Made by a program: the position numbers and the translations under genes
The notes under the pieces: model-generated
Told to the model about the DNA's origin: nothing
Seen by the model: only the letters and a program-made list of their open reading frames with translations
Databases searched by the model: none
Source: Sialis fuliginosa
Taxonomy: Eukaryota; Arthropoda; Insecta; Megaloptera; Sialidae
Length of the DNA stretch: 64,000 nt
Direction of reading: 5' to 3'
Assembly (NCBI GenBank): GCA_961205875.1
Contig: OY540811.1
Location: 20,205,248-20,269,247, forward strand
Shown: positions 11,445 through 23,270 of the stretch, piece after piece
Numbering within the stretch: position 1 is the stretch's first letter
Layout: each line of letters begins with the position of its first letter

Positions 11445-12275
11445 GCCACGGGACTTTCTTATACATAATCCTGACAGTGATTCTTATTTTATTTCTGATA
11501 AACTAATAAAAGATATAATAAAATGAATGGGGTATAAACTATAGATTTCTTCTCTGTTATGAACTATTTGAATTATAATAAATTTGTTTTTTCGAAAAAA
11601 TGAATAGAATATAAATTATAAATGATAATATTTATTTTTAGAACGATCACTAAACCGGAAACGGATGTTTACTCTTGTTAATTTTCGAATTATTTTTGAA
11701 ATAAGAAAAAAATGTTTTAGATAAAAATGTATAGTACCTATAATCTATATTATTATCTATAATTTATTCTCAATACATTTTTTTTCAACATTTTTGATTT
11801 AGTCAGAAATAATTTTTTAAATAATTATATTACGTATAAGAAAGTCCCATGGTACCTATAGCAAACACGCACACTGTTCAATCTCTGTAATACGTATAAG
11901 AAAGTTCCATGACACTCATGGCAGATATTTCTTCTCTATTATGAACCATTTGAATTATAATTAAATTTTTTTCTTAAAAAAAAATTTTTTTTAAAAAATG
12001 AATAGAACATAAATTATAGATAATAATATTATCTACAATTTTTTACTTCATCATTTTTCTTTAATTAGCACTATTTCAAAGTAAATTTTTTAATATTAAA
12101 TTTCTACGATTTGTCATATTTGAGTTACAGCGCTTACAGACACACAGACATCTTGGAGAAAATAGTTAGTATGGATTCAGGGAAGATCAAAATGAATAAT
12201 TACATCAAAATCCGGATTTCGAAAAAATCGGCTTCACTATACTTACTTAACACTATATACATATAAGAAAGTAAA
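11445..12275. repeat. Two tandem units of a dispersed AT-rich repeat
   Basis: The block TTTCTTCTCTRTTATGAAC then ATTTGAATTATAAT and GAATAGAA-ATAAATTATA occurs at about 11,549 and again at about 11,927. The words CGTATAAGAAAGT-CCATG occur at 11,833 and 11,889, and inverted (GGGACTTTCTTATACATA) at 11,450. A related word, ACCGGAAACGGATG, occurs at 11,654 and 16,200. This is a partly duplicated, partly inverted repeat of unknown class. Confidence 0.5.
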
Positions 12276-12397
12276 ATTATTTTGAAGACCGGATAACTGA
12301 GTATAATATATTTGATCTGTACCTTTTTGAAAAGTACCTATACTTCGTTGGCCAATTTTACTATGAGCTAGATGGAACGTACCTACACTTAAAAACT

Positions 12398-13244
12398 AGG
12401 GTTATTCCATAAATAAAAAATCACTTTTTAGGTCAACCTTGAGGATTTTTTATATATACGAGTTATTCTGTATAATTTTTCTTGATAATTTTGCGTAAAA
12501 TGCACAGTTTTTAAGACATTTGGCATTAAACAAAATTGGCTAAAATGATCAATATGTTATAACTTTTTTATAAATAATTATAAAAACTTAAAATTATGCT
12601 GGAACATATCCTCATAAAAGCCTTTATAATAGAGATGCCACGAATAGTGATTTTGCCGAATACCGAATACCGAATATTCGGCTAGGCTCTCGGCCGAAGC
12701 GCCGAATATTCGGTTGCCGAATATTCGGGCGTATTTGTTTCATTTGCGAGTAGGTCGTGTCATAACACGCATTTATTTGTTGATTGTTACATCAAATTGT
12801 GTTACTTATAGTGTGTATAAAAAATACACTATAAGTGTGTATATTTTCGCGAAAAGCTTTACGAAATGGTACCATTTAATAAAAAATCACCTATTTTCGG
12901 AAGCAGGTATAATTTATGAGGAAAAGCGCAATCGTTTACTATCAACAAATGCTGAAAAAATTGTTTTCATTCATCATAACTTACCACTGATAGATTTGAA
13001 GTATTAAATGTGCTGATTTTTTGTTAAGTAAAAAATTTTGTGAGTAATATTTATTATGCGTTTTTTTCATGAATATTGCGAACCGTTCGGCCGAATACCG
13101 AATAGTAAAAAAAGTAGCCGAATAGGCCGAATACCGAATAGTAGCCGAATATTCGTGGCATCTCTACTTTATAACATATTATAAATTCATGTAATCCTTG
13201 AGGTTGACCTGAAAAGTGATTTTTTATTTATGGAATGACCCTGT
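12398..13244. mobile_element. TIR MITE with AGGGTYATTCCATAAATA ends, interrupted by a hAT MITE
   Basis: The left end AGGGTTATTCCATAAATAAA and the inverted right end AGGGTCATTCCATAAATAAA extend as about 50-base inverted repeats through AAATCACTTTT.AGGTCAACC. Removing the hAT insertion at 12630-13166 leaves a MITE of about 300 bases. The target duplication is not clear. Confidence 0.7.
12630..13166. mobile_element. hAT MITE with exact 8-bp target duplication
   Basis: The ends TAGAGATGCCACGAATA and TATTCGTGGCATCTCTA are perfect inverted repeats, and CTTTATAA is repeated exactly on both sides (12622-12629 and 13167-13174). An 8-bp duplication is the hallmark of hAT transposition. Both subterminal regions are packed with CCGAATA/TATTCGG words, probable transposase-binding repeats. 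The open frame 12714-13007 lies inside and resembles no hAT transposase. Confidence 0.88.
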
Positions 13245-14039
13245 AATTGGAAAAATCAACAATATTATATTACAAATTAATATCCAATGGAATAAAAGGT
13301 TTTTAAACTATTGCATAGTACACGAATAATCTTAACATGTACTACATTGTACACTACAAAAGGCATTGATATTCCATAGACACAATCAATATGCCTGAAT
13401 GCATACATTTAATTTGAATATTTATGTAATTAAATAGTTCAACAATAGTTGTAGATACATGATGTGTATACTAGAAAAACGGATATTCTATGTAACAAAT
13501 GTCTACAAGTTGGGCATTACTATTTCCGGACATGTTTAGTTGTAAAACAGTGGTTCTATTTGAGGAACTTACCATTTGTATGAATAATGTAAAAAAATTA
13601 TTTCGATTCATTTACAATTTAATAAAAATATTGTTTTCATAAATTTTCTTAAGAATCTTTTCTGCAATATGAGTCAATCAATACAACGATTATCTCCATA
13701 ATATAAACCTTTACAGACCTACTGAAAAATAAACTCTTAATACAGAAATTATCTTATTTTTTTACCAAATTAATAAAAAGTTCAATTTTAATTAGAAAAT
13801 AGCTATTCACATAGAATGAAGATAATTGTTTTAACTGTAATGTTATATTGTATTTGTATACATATATACCTACGTTAAAATTATATTGTAAAATAAAATT
13901 TGTTTGCTAAATTAATTTTCCTCTTATGTATTTTACTTTACAGGAAATCATTTCTAAATGTTCTAATTAAATTAATTGAAGTTTACACAATCAAAAAAAC
14001 AGTTTATTTATTAATGTAACTGCCAATCGATATTTCTTA

Positions 14040-14340
14040 GAATTGAGAATACAAGATCTTGTACCCATTTCCTTAGAAGACTTCGACTTTTCAATGCTCC
14101 ACATGTCACAAAATTCCTTTAAACTTTTAAGTAATCTCAGAAACATGTATGTATCGCTACAACTAGCTCATTTAGTCCGCTATTTCCACCCGGCGACATC
14201 AAACGGTATGAATTAGCGATTTTTTGCACGTAGTAAATCCACATACTCCATTTTACATCTTCCACAGTTAACTGTGATCGGTTAGCCGTTAGTGTCAAAC
14301 AATTGTACCGAGTTACAACTAATAGACAGTATGGCATTTA
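14040..14340. other. Less AT-rich unique stretch, no gene recognised
   Basis: It contains a minus-strand frame of 66 codons (14337 to 14137) with no recognisable domain. It is not repeated in the window. It could be a regulatory island or an old degraded fragment. 13,250-14,040 and 14,340-14,630 are plain AT-rich. Confidence 0.2.
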
Positions 14341-14629
14341 GTATAAGGAATGATTCGAAAGTGCGCATTTGTAAATATAATTTGGTACATTATTAAAATT
14401 GATTTTCTTGTCACTTTAGTTAACTTTCAGTTTTTCGAGATTATAAACGTCGTTGATAAAAAATATTTATATTAATATTTTTTTAAATACTGCGGGATTA
14501 CAAAAGGCCAAATTAAATAATTATGTTTTTACAATTACAATACAATACAAGTATACTGAAATCACTAGATTTTAAATTTCGTTTAAGTTTTGTTTAAATT
14601 TGATTTATTAATATGATTTATAATCTGAT

Positions 14630-14800
14630 ATCCGCTCCAGACATCAGAGACTTATCAATCACACCTGAGTAGCGCGTACCGGAAATGGCTATGTGCATCC
14701 CATATATGTCCGGTTATTGGCTCGGGCGGAACTGGCGACACCCGCTAACATGTGTACGACACGTTCTCGGACGGAAATCACAGCCGCATACAAATCATTT
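14630..14800. promoter_or_regulatory. GC-richer island (candidate regulatory element)
   Basis: The block from CCGCTCCAGACATCAG through GGCTCGGGCGGAACTGGCGA to GGAAATCACAGCC is unique in the window, GC-rich for the region and free of transposon ends. The frame 14685-14909 crossing it has no recognisable protein. Confidence 0.22.
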
Positions 14801-14949
14801 ACTCTATGTCTTACCTATTATACACACATATACAAATGCACATACACAAAGATATTACAAGTGTAAATGTATTGTACATATGATAACGCAGGTAGATAGA
14901 AACAGCTAACTTTATGTTGTAGATATATACAAGTTACAAGACTTTCAGT

Positions 14950-15600
14950 TAAAAAAACATCTGCCAAGTAAATGCACAGTGCTTCTTCGTGTTAAATTCA
15001 CCAAAGATAATTAATTATTGAACAATTTAAATAAAAACCGATGCTTAGATAAATTGCTTAGAATTGGTTAACTATTAAATGTTTATACAATTTTACTAAA
15101 AAATATTAGTTCGAAATGTTTCATAAGACGCACCGGAGTATTTTTTCGTATATTTTTAATTTTTTGATAATTTCAATCTAAATCTAAATTTATGCAAACG
15201 TCAAAATAACAGTTAATATATCAAAGTAAATATCAATTTAAAAAAAACAAAATACGATTTAAAAAAATAAATTTAGATAAATCTTTGTAAGGAAATATTT
15301 AACAACAAACGTTAATGTGGACCCATATTATATAGGAAATTTAATGCTTTACAAAAAATATTCTATACAATTTTCACGTAACATGTGTCGTTCTTGAGAT
15401 GTCTTGAAAAAATAAATATTTTGGGATGTCACAGACGCGGATACACGGACAGACAGACAGACACGGAATGAAAAGTGTTTGTCTTGACGTGAAACGGAAA
15501 GATCAATTTAAAATTCTGAAATCGGAGTACATTTTTTTGTCTCAATCTAAAACGATCACAAAGCTTCTCGTATCTTCGATATTGCGAGGAAGTAAAATAA
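14950..15600 (-). repeat. Dispersed repeat family X, copy 2 (inverted relative to copy 1)
   Basis: Reading the minus strand reproduces copy 1 (7071-7806) from TTCCTCGCAATATCGAAGAT to CTGTGCATTTACTTGGCAGA. It lacks about 115 bases present in copy 1 and has a short insert near 15,110-15,145 (AGTTCGAAATGTTTCATAAG). The frame 15426-15620 is inside this repeat. Confidence 0.7.
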
Positions 15601-16780
15601 TTAAATTCACGATTTGTTGATATTGTACCAGATAACTGAGATAACTTAATAAGTATATTTTTTAGAAAAAGAAAATATTGATAAATAAATGAAATATCGA
15701 AATTTTGAAAATTAAAGACGCAAAAGCTAACTTTTCTGATAAATCAATACTTATTGCTGATAATCATTATTTTTAGTGAAGTTAGTTGATAGTAAAGATG
15801 TTTACAGTGTGTCCCAAAATTATTAATTCTGATATTTATTTTAGCTGGGAATGACCTTGACGGTTCAATTAAGTTCAACAAAAAAAATGACACCTATATA
15901 TTATTTAATCCGGAATATAATTTTGCATAAGGAAACGAACTTTTATTTGTAATACTTTTTTTGTACGACAAGAGAAAAATGTTTAAATTAAAATAAACAT
16001 GATTTTTTTGAAACATTTTCTTTAAAATTAGAAATTTTTAAATTAATTTGGGGCCCTTAACAATTTTTTAATTTTAAAATCTATATTTTTTTTGTTTTCA
16101 GTATAAAATGTTTTCAACAAAAGTTTTTTTATTTTCTTGTACTCTATATACGTTATAAATATGTAAGAAAACTTCTAATTTTTGTAAATGATCTTATAAC
16201 CGGAAACGGATGATTAAATTTGTCAATTTTGGAATTTTTTATATTATTTTTGAAACGAGGCTAGTAAGAAAGAAAGAGAATATTATTATCAAGCATTTCA
16301 GCACTAATCACTACTAACAAAGTAAGTAGATGTTACTTCCAGTAATTTAGTTTAAATAAAATTAATGTTTTAGATACAAATATATTTAAATACTTTAATA
16401 TAAGTAATACACGTAAATTCAACCGATTTTGTTTCTAAAGCACTAGTCAGTTAAATCGGATGTTAGTTAATCTGGATCCACCATATAAACAGCTAAAGTA
16501 TTAGATATTTAAAGATGAAGATGCATACTTCTTCAATACTTATTAATTAAATTCATTTCTAATAAAAGGTTTTATCATTAGTTTCTTTAATTCGGAATTC
16601 TGCTTATTTTAGAATATTTTCCCTCCAGTAAACCAAATTCTTGAGGCTTTACTAAAACTTAATTTTCGAGCTGATGATACTTATCATAAGTTTCAGTTGG
16701 TAATGTATAAAATACAATCCACAGCCAACTGCTTGCAATTTTAATACAATTCTACAACCGCTATTTCTGAAGCCAACTAT

Positions 16781-17655
16781 TACTCCAGTCAAATTTTAAA
16801 AAATTAGAACAAAAATTCTATGTTCGGTTTTTATACGTGGTATTAGTAGGAGGGTGCTTCCTGAGTGTAAAACCAAAATGTTGGTTGTTGGATAACAGTT
16901 TTTCGCTATTATCTCGGAAACTGTTGATCCTACGATAAAATTATCAAGGACCTTTTTGTCCAGAACTAAATTTCTCATTTCTCTTTACTGATTTTTTGTT
17001 TTGTAAAATCTATAGTTTTTTTAAATGTTTTTTTTTTTATCATAAACTGTTGATTTTATGGAAGAAATGTTATTATCAAACTTATTGAGAGTAAACATTT
17101 CTAAAAATTTATCCAAAGTTTTTTATTGTAGGATTAATAGTTTACGATTTACAGCGCGACAGATGTCGTTGCTCGGTGCATTAGCAAATTAGCACGTTAA
17201 ATTACGTACCAAATACATTTCGAGCTATTGTAATCAATTTAAAAAAACGATTTAAAAAAAATTTCAATAGTTATAAATAAATAATAAACCATTAGAAAAA
17301 GATCAAAAAAAAGTTTCCAGTAAAAGGAAATGGGAAATTTAGTTCTGAACAGAAAAGGCCCCTAATAATTTTATCGTAAGATCAATTGTTTTATTGTGGT
17401 TAAGGTGTATATTTTTAGTTTAAGTGACTAAGAAACCACAGTTTCTCCGTTTTTCCAGTAGTAAGATCAATAGTTTCCGAGAGAATAGCGAAAAACTGTT
17501 CTCCAATATGGTGGACAACGCTGATGCCCAACAAGGTCAACATTTTGGTTTTACATTCATAAAAACACCCCCTCCCCTACTAATACCACGTGTAAAAACC
17601 GAACGTAGAATTTTTGCATTATGGAACTAAAAAGTTCGGTAATTTGACTGGAGTA
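16781..17655. mobile_element. Fold-back TA-flanked element, right arm interrupted by a 70-bp insertion
   Basis: The edges TACTCCAGTCAAATT and AATTTGACTGGAGTA are inverted. Inside, both arms contain AAAACCGAAC(G/A)TAGAATTTT, GAAAAACTGTT and CGA(T/G)AAAATTAT in opposite orientation. The frames 16796-16978 (minus) and 17424-17630 (plus) are the two arms read in mirrored frames and share AAAAACCGAAC, so they are not genes. The right arm is split at 17391-17460. Confidence 0.7.
17376..17475 (+). mobile_element. 70-bp ribozyme-family B fragment with 15-bp target duplication
   Basis: GTAAGATCAATTGTT (17376-17390) and GTAAGATCAATAGTT (17461-17475) flank an insert of exactly 70 bases that begins TTATTGTGGTTAAGGTGTAT and ends CCGTTTTTCCAGTA. 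The insert matches one arm of the elements at 2692 and 47992 but lacks the hammerhead core. The 15-base duplication with one mismatch points to target-primed retro-insertion of a truncated copy into the older fold-back element. Confidence 0.75.
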
Positions 17656-18020
17656 TACGAATAAATAAAACACACACACACACATATAATTCTCACTGCA
17701 AAATCAACAAGCACAATCAATTTTAATTACGGATTCTTGTGTGTAGACTGTATCTACAAATCATGTGTAGTGGTACCAACATATAATAAATAAACACTGG
17801 CCGGAAAGAAGTGCTGCAATGTAATTTTTCCAGGCAGATGCGTTTGTGTAATTATTGCTACACGGTTTTTTACAATTCGCGTTACAAGGCCCCAATAAAG
17901 TACGGATGAAATAGTGAATGCGATCGGACTGTTGCGGTATTTATTTAAACTTGTTGTTGCCATATGGTAATTTCTATATACGTGGATCATATGGAGGTTT
18001 ATTTATTTAGAAGGGGCACT

Positions 18021-18810
18021 AGGGTGTGTCAAAAAAATATTTTGCTCTCGTTAGTTTTTGATCTAAAATAAACCCTCGCCGAAGGATTACCCTGTAGTTC
18101 AATTTTAAGAAGTGCTGCAAGGAGGAGAGTTCCCATTTAAATAACATGGAAAAATTATTTTTTAGTACCTACTAAAGTTGATATTACAGATTTATGATAA
18201 CTGATGAAACATTTTTAAGAACATCATTTTGTAGAAGTTAAATTTCTCTACAAAAGTGTCATGTCCTCAATTCAGTGTATCAAAAGTTGTAGGCATTTAA
18301 AGTGATTTATTTTTTAAATTTTACATCTAAAAGGCTTTTACGGCTAAACTATTGTTTTTATAAAAATATGTTAAATAGTAATTTTGTAGGAAATTTAATT
18401 TTCTATAAAAATAGTTCAAAGAGCTATAGGTGTAAATGCAATGAATTAAAACTTATAAGCATTTTAAATATTTATTTAATTTTAACGTAAATTTTTTCTA
18501 AATATCAATTAAATAGCAATTTATTATTCTACTACTGAACTGTCGGAAAAAGAATGACCAAACCGACAACTAGCATTATTAAAACATATTCATTTTTATC
18601 AGTTATCATGAATCAGTAATACCAACTTTAATACTAAATAATAATTTTTCCATGTTATTTAAATGGGAAACAAGACCCCCCTTGTGACACCTCTTAAAAT
18701 TGAACTACAGTGTAATCCTTGTGGGGGGGGGGTTATTATGGGTCATAAGCAATCTTATTTCGTAACGAGAGCGAGGAAAAAAAATCGATTTTTTTTGACA
18801 TTTTTGACAC
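18021..18810. mobile_element. Long-TIR MITE with AGGGTGTGTCAAAAAAAT end
   Basis: The two halves mirror each other over some 200 bases: AACATGGAAAAATTATTTTTTAG at 18,144 pairs with ATAATTTTTCCATGTT near 18,640, and AGTTCAATTTTAAGAAGTGC pairs with CTCTTAAAATTGAACTAC. The left end is AGGGTGTGTCAAAAAAATAT. The right end stops at TTTTTGACAC where another MITE begins. A half copy lies at 28443. The G9-10 homopolymer near 18,722 is at the mirrored position of a CTCGCCGAAGG word. Confidence 0.65.
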
Positions 18811-18953
18811 AATGCCGTGTTTAGACCGAAAAAACAAAACAGCAACATCGTGTCTTTTTGACAAAAGTACAATAAACCCTACGCATTTTTAAATACGATG
18901 TGTTTTCAAACACCGTGTTGCTGTTTTGTTTTCTTTGGTCTAAACACGGCATA
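18811..18953. mobile_element. Fold-back MITE with ATGCCGTGTTTAGACC ends
   Basis: ATGCCGTGTTTAGACC at 18812 and GGTCTAAACACGGCAT ending 18952 are perfect inverted repeats, followed inward by AACAAAACAGCAACA and its mirror. It is about 140 bases and abuts the right end of the 18021 element. Single-arm relatives lie at 1502 and 9300. Confidence 0.75.
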
Positions 18954-19839
18954 ATGTACACTCATCAAAAATGGTACAGAATCAAAATATTTCTATAAAA
19001 GCATTATCAATATTCAAAGCTCTGTAATTGTATTAAAAATTGCATGTATACCTACATGTAAAATAATATAAAAAATTAAATCTCTTCTTTTTGCAAATTG
19101 AACTTTCATTCATTCGGAAAATTGTAAAACTTTTTGTAATTTTTGTTAGGGTGCTCCGAGCCAAAATTTATTTTAGACAAAATCTGCTGACGCAGTTTAA
19201 ACGCATATAATTTCAGTTTTAAAATGTTTATTTTTAGATTAGAGTTATTTGACATCTAACATAAAACATAAACATTGCTGTCAAAAAGTAAGTACAAAAT
19301 TGAAAACTATAGTAAAAATGGTCGTACATAGATTGGAAAAACTATTTTCAAGTTTGAGTTGTGGGATTATAAAACAAACAAAAAATATATCGATTTTTTT
19401 TGGCCTTAATATGTATCGATTTATTAAAATTATTTTTCTTGATTGTATCTAATTGGACTTGAAAGTGTCTTAAAAAAATATATCTACAATAATTTATCAA
19501 TTTTCCAATTCATTGAAACTTTCTAAATAATTAAACCGACATAATTCCTATGAACAAACATCCTTGAGATCTTTTAAGATGTAAAATACGATATTTATCG
19601 GTCAATTATAAAAAAATCACAAAAGATGAAAAGGTACTTAACAATCTAATCACTTCTTTATCTAAAAGCAATCAGTTGTCAAACATTACAGATCCGTTCA
19701 TTAATTTTTATAATTTTCTTAAAAAGATCAATGAAAATATACGCCCAGGTTATAAAAAACAACCACCTAATAACACTTTTATCTGAATCGTTAATCTATC
19801 AAATAAAATAAAAACTAAACGATAGCCTAATTAACAGAA

Positions 19840-20100
19840 AAAATACAAACGGTTACGCTTGAAAACAGTCGGGCGGAAAAAAGAGTATAAAACGAAAGAG
19901 GGCAATAAACGAACAAGAGAGATCACGTTTATTGGATGAAACGTCGGGATGTGTCGCCAAGATCACAGAGATAGGGCGCAGTATCATTAACGTGGCAGTA
20001 TTTAAAACCGGATTGACCCAAACATTATAACACTTTGATTGGAGTCATAGGCGTCGATAAGATAAACAACAACGGTAATTTGACATGAAGATTATCTTCC
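19840..20100. promoter_or_regulatory. Unique, less AT-rich island (candidate enhancer)
   Basis: It runs from ACGGTTACGCTTGAAAACAG to GGTAATTTGACATGAAG and includes GGATGAAACGTCGGGATGTG and ATAGGGCGCAGTATCATTAA. It has no open frame, repeat or transposon end. The candidate status rests only on composition and on lying upstream of a developmental regulator. Confidence 0.25.
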
Positions 20101-20336
20101 ATGAAATATAATTTATATCTGATGTATGATAATCATGATGATTATAGAAACTCTTGTCAGCATTGGATGCAAAAATGTAGATATATTTTAGTTTTATAAA
20201 TATATATAGGATTTAATAACTAGACACATTACATATATTTTTGGAGTTTAATAAATACAATATTTTATATCAATAACTATCATGTATCTTCGAAATAATA
20301 TACCAATATACTTTGATGGGTTATATATGATCCCTG

Positions 20337-20380
20337 TAGTGGCGTACCCATGGGGGGGGGGGGTAGGGGTTAGACTTAAC
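20337..20380. repeat. Solo hAT-type end with a G-run
   Basis: GTAGTGGCGTACCCATGGGG followed by a run of G resembles the CAGTGGCGTA hAT terminus. No partner end is visible nearby. Confidence 0.3.
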
Positions 20381-20959
20381 AAACACGAATTTTAGATAAA
20401 TGAAAATTAGATATAATTACAAAAAATATAATTGGAAACCTCTAAACATATTTCTTATTGTATAGTATCTATAATTAATAAAATATTATAGGGGTATATA
20501 GGTAATTGGACAAGAAGGAACACAAAATGTTTGATTCAGAAAAAAAATAGAGTTAGATTGAGGATTAATTGAATGTATCATATGAGAGTTATTTTTATTA
20601 AAATATTTTAAATATCAAATTATACATAGGTATTTGTAGATTTGTATAGAATATTTTTTATTTAGTTATATTACTTTGGTATGATTTTTAATTGAAATAT
20701 AGTAAGCATGATTATTTTTATTTTTATAGACAATAAAAGTATGTTTATTTTTTGTCGTAAGGTATTAACAATTTTCATACACTTTTTTCTAAAGTTTTTA
20801 AATTTATTGCTCGTCTGTTTACGCTTCAAATATTTTGGCTTTGTGTCATTTGGCTATGTAAAAAAATAAACAAAATTTATTTGCGTCAACATTTACTTCG
20901 ACTCACAGTTTTTCCAATTCTTCCAAAAGAACACATTGGCAGCATTTTTTATAACAATA

Positions 20960-21330
20960 CAAAAAAAGATCCCATCTTTACGAAGTCCGTACGTATCCGG
21001 CCTATGCAGTCCCGGGTTCGCATCCCGGCGACACGGAGGCGTCATCGCGGACGTGTTCGGTGATTGATAGAGCAGCACCGTCCATCGACAATCATCGTCA
21101 TCATTCACCAGGTACATGACTGGTGATCTCGAAGAGGCGGTCCGCGCGATCGGGCGCCTCTAATGAGAGGTGTTGCCGCCACTCGATTGGTGGATGCTGG
21201 TACCACGATTGGTCCATGCCCGCTGTAAAAAATTGTTACACATCTGTACCACGATCAGAATCCGTCGGCTGAGAATGTGGTACCAAATACAGATCGCTGA
21301 ATTTAAATTGTGGTAAGTGCCTTAGTCTCG
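20960..21330 (+). repeat. GC-rich possible tRNA-derived SINE or tRNA pseudogene remnant
   Basis: At about 21010 the bases CCGGG-TTCGCAT-CCCGG form a perfect 5-bp stem with a 7-base loop, the shape of a tRNA T-arm (usual loop TTCRANY; here the A is C). Downstream is a GC-rich body (GAAGAGGCGGTCCGCGCGAT, GGTGTTGCCGCCACTC) quite unlike the surroundings. A convincing A box and anticodon arm could not be placed, so SINE origin is only a suggestion. The frames 20881-21063 and 20893-21117 are opposite readings of this block with no recognisable protein. Confidence 0.35.
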
Positions 21331-21652
21331 TACGAATGTGTTAACTCGATGAGATAGTTCGGGTCACTGTTAAACAGAAGCAGGGTTTTTGTAGGAACAA
21401 CGTTGGCTAAATATGATATATTAAAGGGTTTGATGTCCTCTTGTGGGTAACGTTTCATGAATTTTTATTTATTTATTAAGAAGGTTGGCTACCGAATCCA
21501 AAATAGTTTATAGGCTATTCACGATTCTAATGAGATTCCATTATTTTCAAAATTTTCTGTACCTTTTTAAAGTAATTAATAATTAATGATGGATTTTTAT
21601 ATATAGGTTTTTTTGGTGACGTACAATAAATATCACAATTGTATCATAAAAT

Positions 21653-22260
21653 CAGAGGCGTAGCTAGAACTTAGGTATCCGCGGAAAAATCTTCCAAAAT
21701 TTTTCGAGGGCACAACGTCTTGTACAAAATAGTAAAATTGTTTTTAAAATATTGTTGTGAACTATGAAGAATTATCACACGAAAAATAAAATTTTTCGTC
21801 TATCATTTCAAAATATGAATTAAAAACTTTAGTTAATGGTTTTGAAGTGCAGGCTTACACATTAATACACAAGCTAAGAAATTTGGCAATGTTGCATAGC
21901 TTTGACACAAGAGATTTGAATTAATTTGATTTGTTTTTCGATTCATTTGCTATTTTAATAAAATTAGTTATTCAGATGCCAAAACATTTGACTCCACAAA
22001 ACTAATCAAGTATATTGGGTACGACCCACACATCTTATCGTGGTCCCCCGGGCCAAGATTTTCGGTGATGCTACTCTTGATAAAAAACCTAGGACATATT
22101 TTTTGCTGACGACAAAAAAAGAGCTTATTGAATCACCGCACCTGGCCCTCTTTAGCCCCAGGTCCTCAGCGTTGTGCTCTTTCACCCTCCCTCCTTTGTG
22201 GAGTCATGATTTTGATATCAAAATTAAAAAACTGAACACGTCTTGATCAGTATTTCTCAC
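21653..22260. other. Region beginning with a hAT-type end, no gene recognised
   Basis: It begins with CAGAGGCGTAGCTAGAACTT, a hAT-type end, and includes a moderately GC-rich stretch at 22,020-22,210 with a 68-codon frame (GTG start, 22040) lacking any known domain. A right end was not found. 21,340-21,650 and 22,260-23,050 are plain AT-rich. Confidence 0.3.
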
Positions 22261-23055
22261 ACCTTTTTGGTGGAAGCACAAAAATATTAAAATTAAAAAA
22301 TACGTCGTACTATTTTGTTATTTTTATATTTTTTATTATTATTTGGAGCCTCTACATATACCGCAGTACGCTGTTTGAATCTAATATATATAAGGCTATG
22401 GTAATTTTTTTTAGTTACTATCTATTATATTACTAATTGAAATATAAATATGTTTAATATGACAATTATTTAATCGATTCCCATTTAGTAAATAAATGTT
22501 TTAAATGAATATAAATATATTTTCCTAGTTCCTTATCAGAAAATGTATGATAGAATACATTTTGCTGTATTGTCGAAGTCATATATATGTACATAGATAT
22601 TCTATTTAGAGGATTAATTGAAAAATATTGTTAAGTGCAAGTCGAAGCTCATGTACTAGTGTCCCGTAACCCGTACCTTGTAGAGTTTCAATTTATTTGA
22701 TTATGGTTAATGGACTTACACTCGTGAGCACTATTGCAATGATAGATATGTATATAGAAAATACGAACCAATAATTGTAATTCAGTTATTGGGTTTAAAT
22801 GATTTAATTCTTTAGAAAAGTTAAAAATCAATTTTTGCAATTAATACAGAAAATACATGTTTCATAGAAAAGTTGGCAGCATAACGTATTTTATATTTAT
22901 TATTGCATTATAATTTTGAATTATTTTTGAAAAATCTTACGGTAATTGCTGATCATTTTCTTTTGATTTCGACATTAGTATATAAGTACTTTTTTTGAAA
23001 ATGGATATTGGACGAAACATTTTAACGATTTTTTTTTCTTTTGCTAAATAAACTA

Positions 23056-23270
23056 CAGTAGGCGCTCGTTAATCCGGCACCCATTTCTATAGAAAGGTCG
23101 GGGACCAGACTGCAGAGCGAGAACGAAATTGCGACGAACAATGTGCGTACCTATATACGCTTTCGCTCTGTAATTTGGCAGTTTAATGTGCAAATCTGCC
23201 GGATTATCAAGGAGAGTTGAGTTGCAAAATGCCGGACTATTGGACGTGTCGGATTGGCGAGCGCCTAATG
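23056..23270. mobile_element. pogo-type MITE (CAGTAGGCGCTCGTTAATCC)
   Basis: CAGTAGGCGCTCGTTAATCC and the inverted right end CATTAGGCGCTCGCCAATCC are flanked by TA on both sides (23054-23055, 23271-23272). Internal GCCGGA/TCCGGC words recur. It is 215 bases. Ends with CTCGTTAATCCGGCA are typical of pogo/Tigger-like MITEs. The minus-strand frame 23292-23053 is the element itself. Confidence 0.8.

Noticed and set aside
12714-13007. 97-codon frame as a transposase or gene
   Set aside because: It lies in a 537-base hAT MITE, lacks any hAT transposase motif, and part of it reads through TIR-adjacent repeats.
17424-17630. 68-codon frame and its minus-strand partner at 16796-16978
   Set aside because: Both are arms of one fold-back element; shared peptide-like stretches come from the inverted repeat.
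21005-21030. Functional tRNA gene
   Set aside because: Only a T-arm-like hairpin is present; no acceptor stem, A box or anticodon arm could be placed, and the conserved loop A is replaced.
22040-22246. 68-codon frame
   Set aside because: GTG start, no recognisable domain, located next to a hAT-type end; coding status unsupported.
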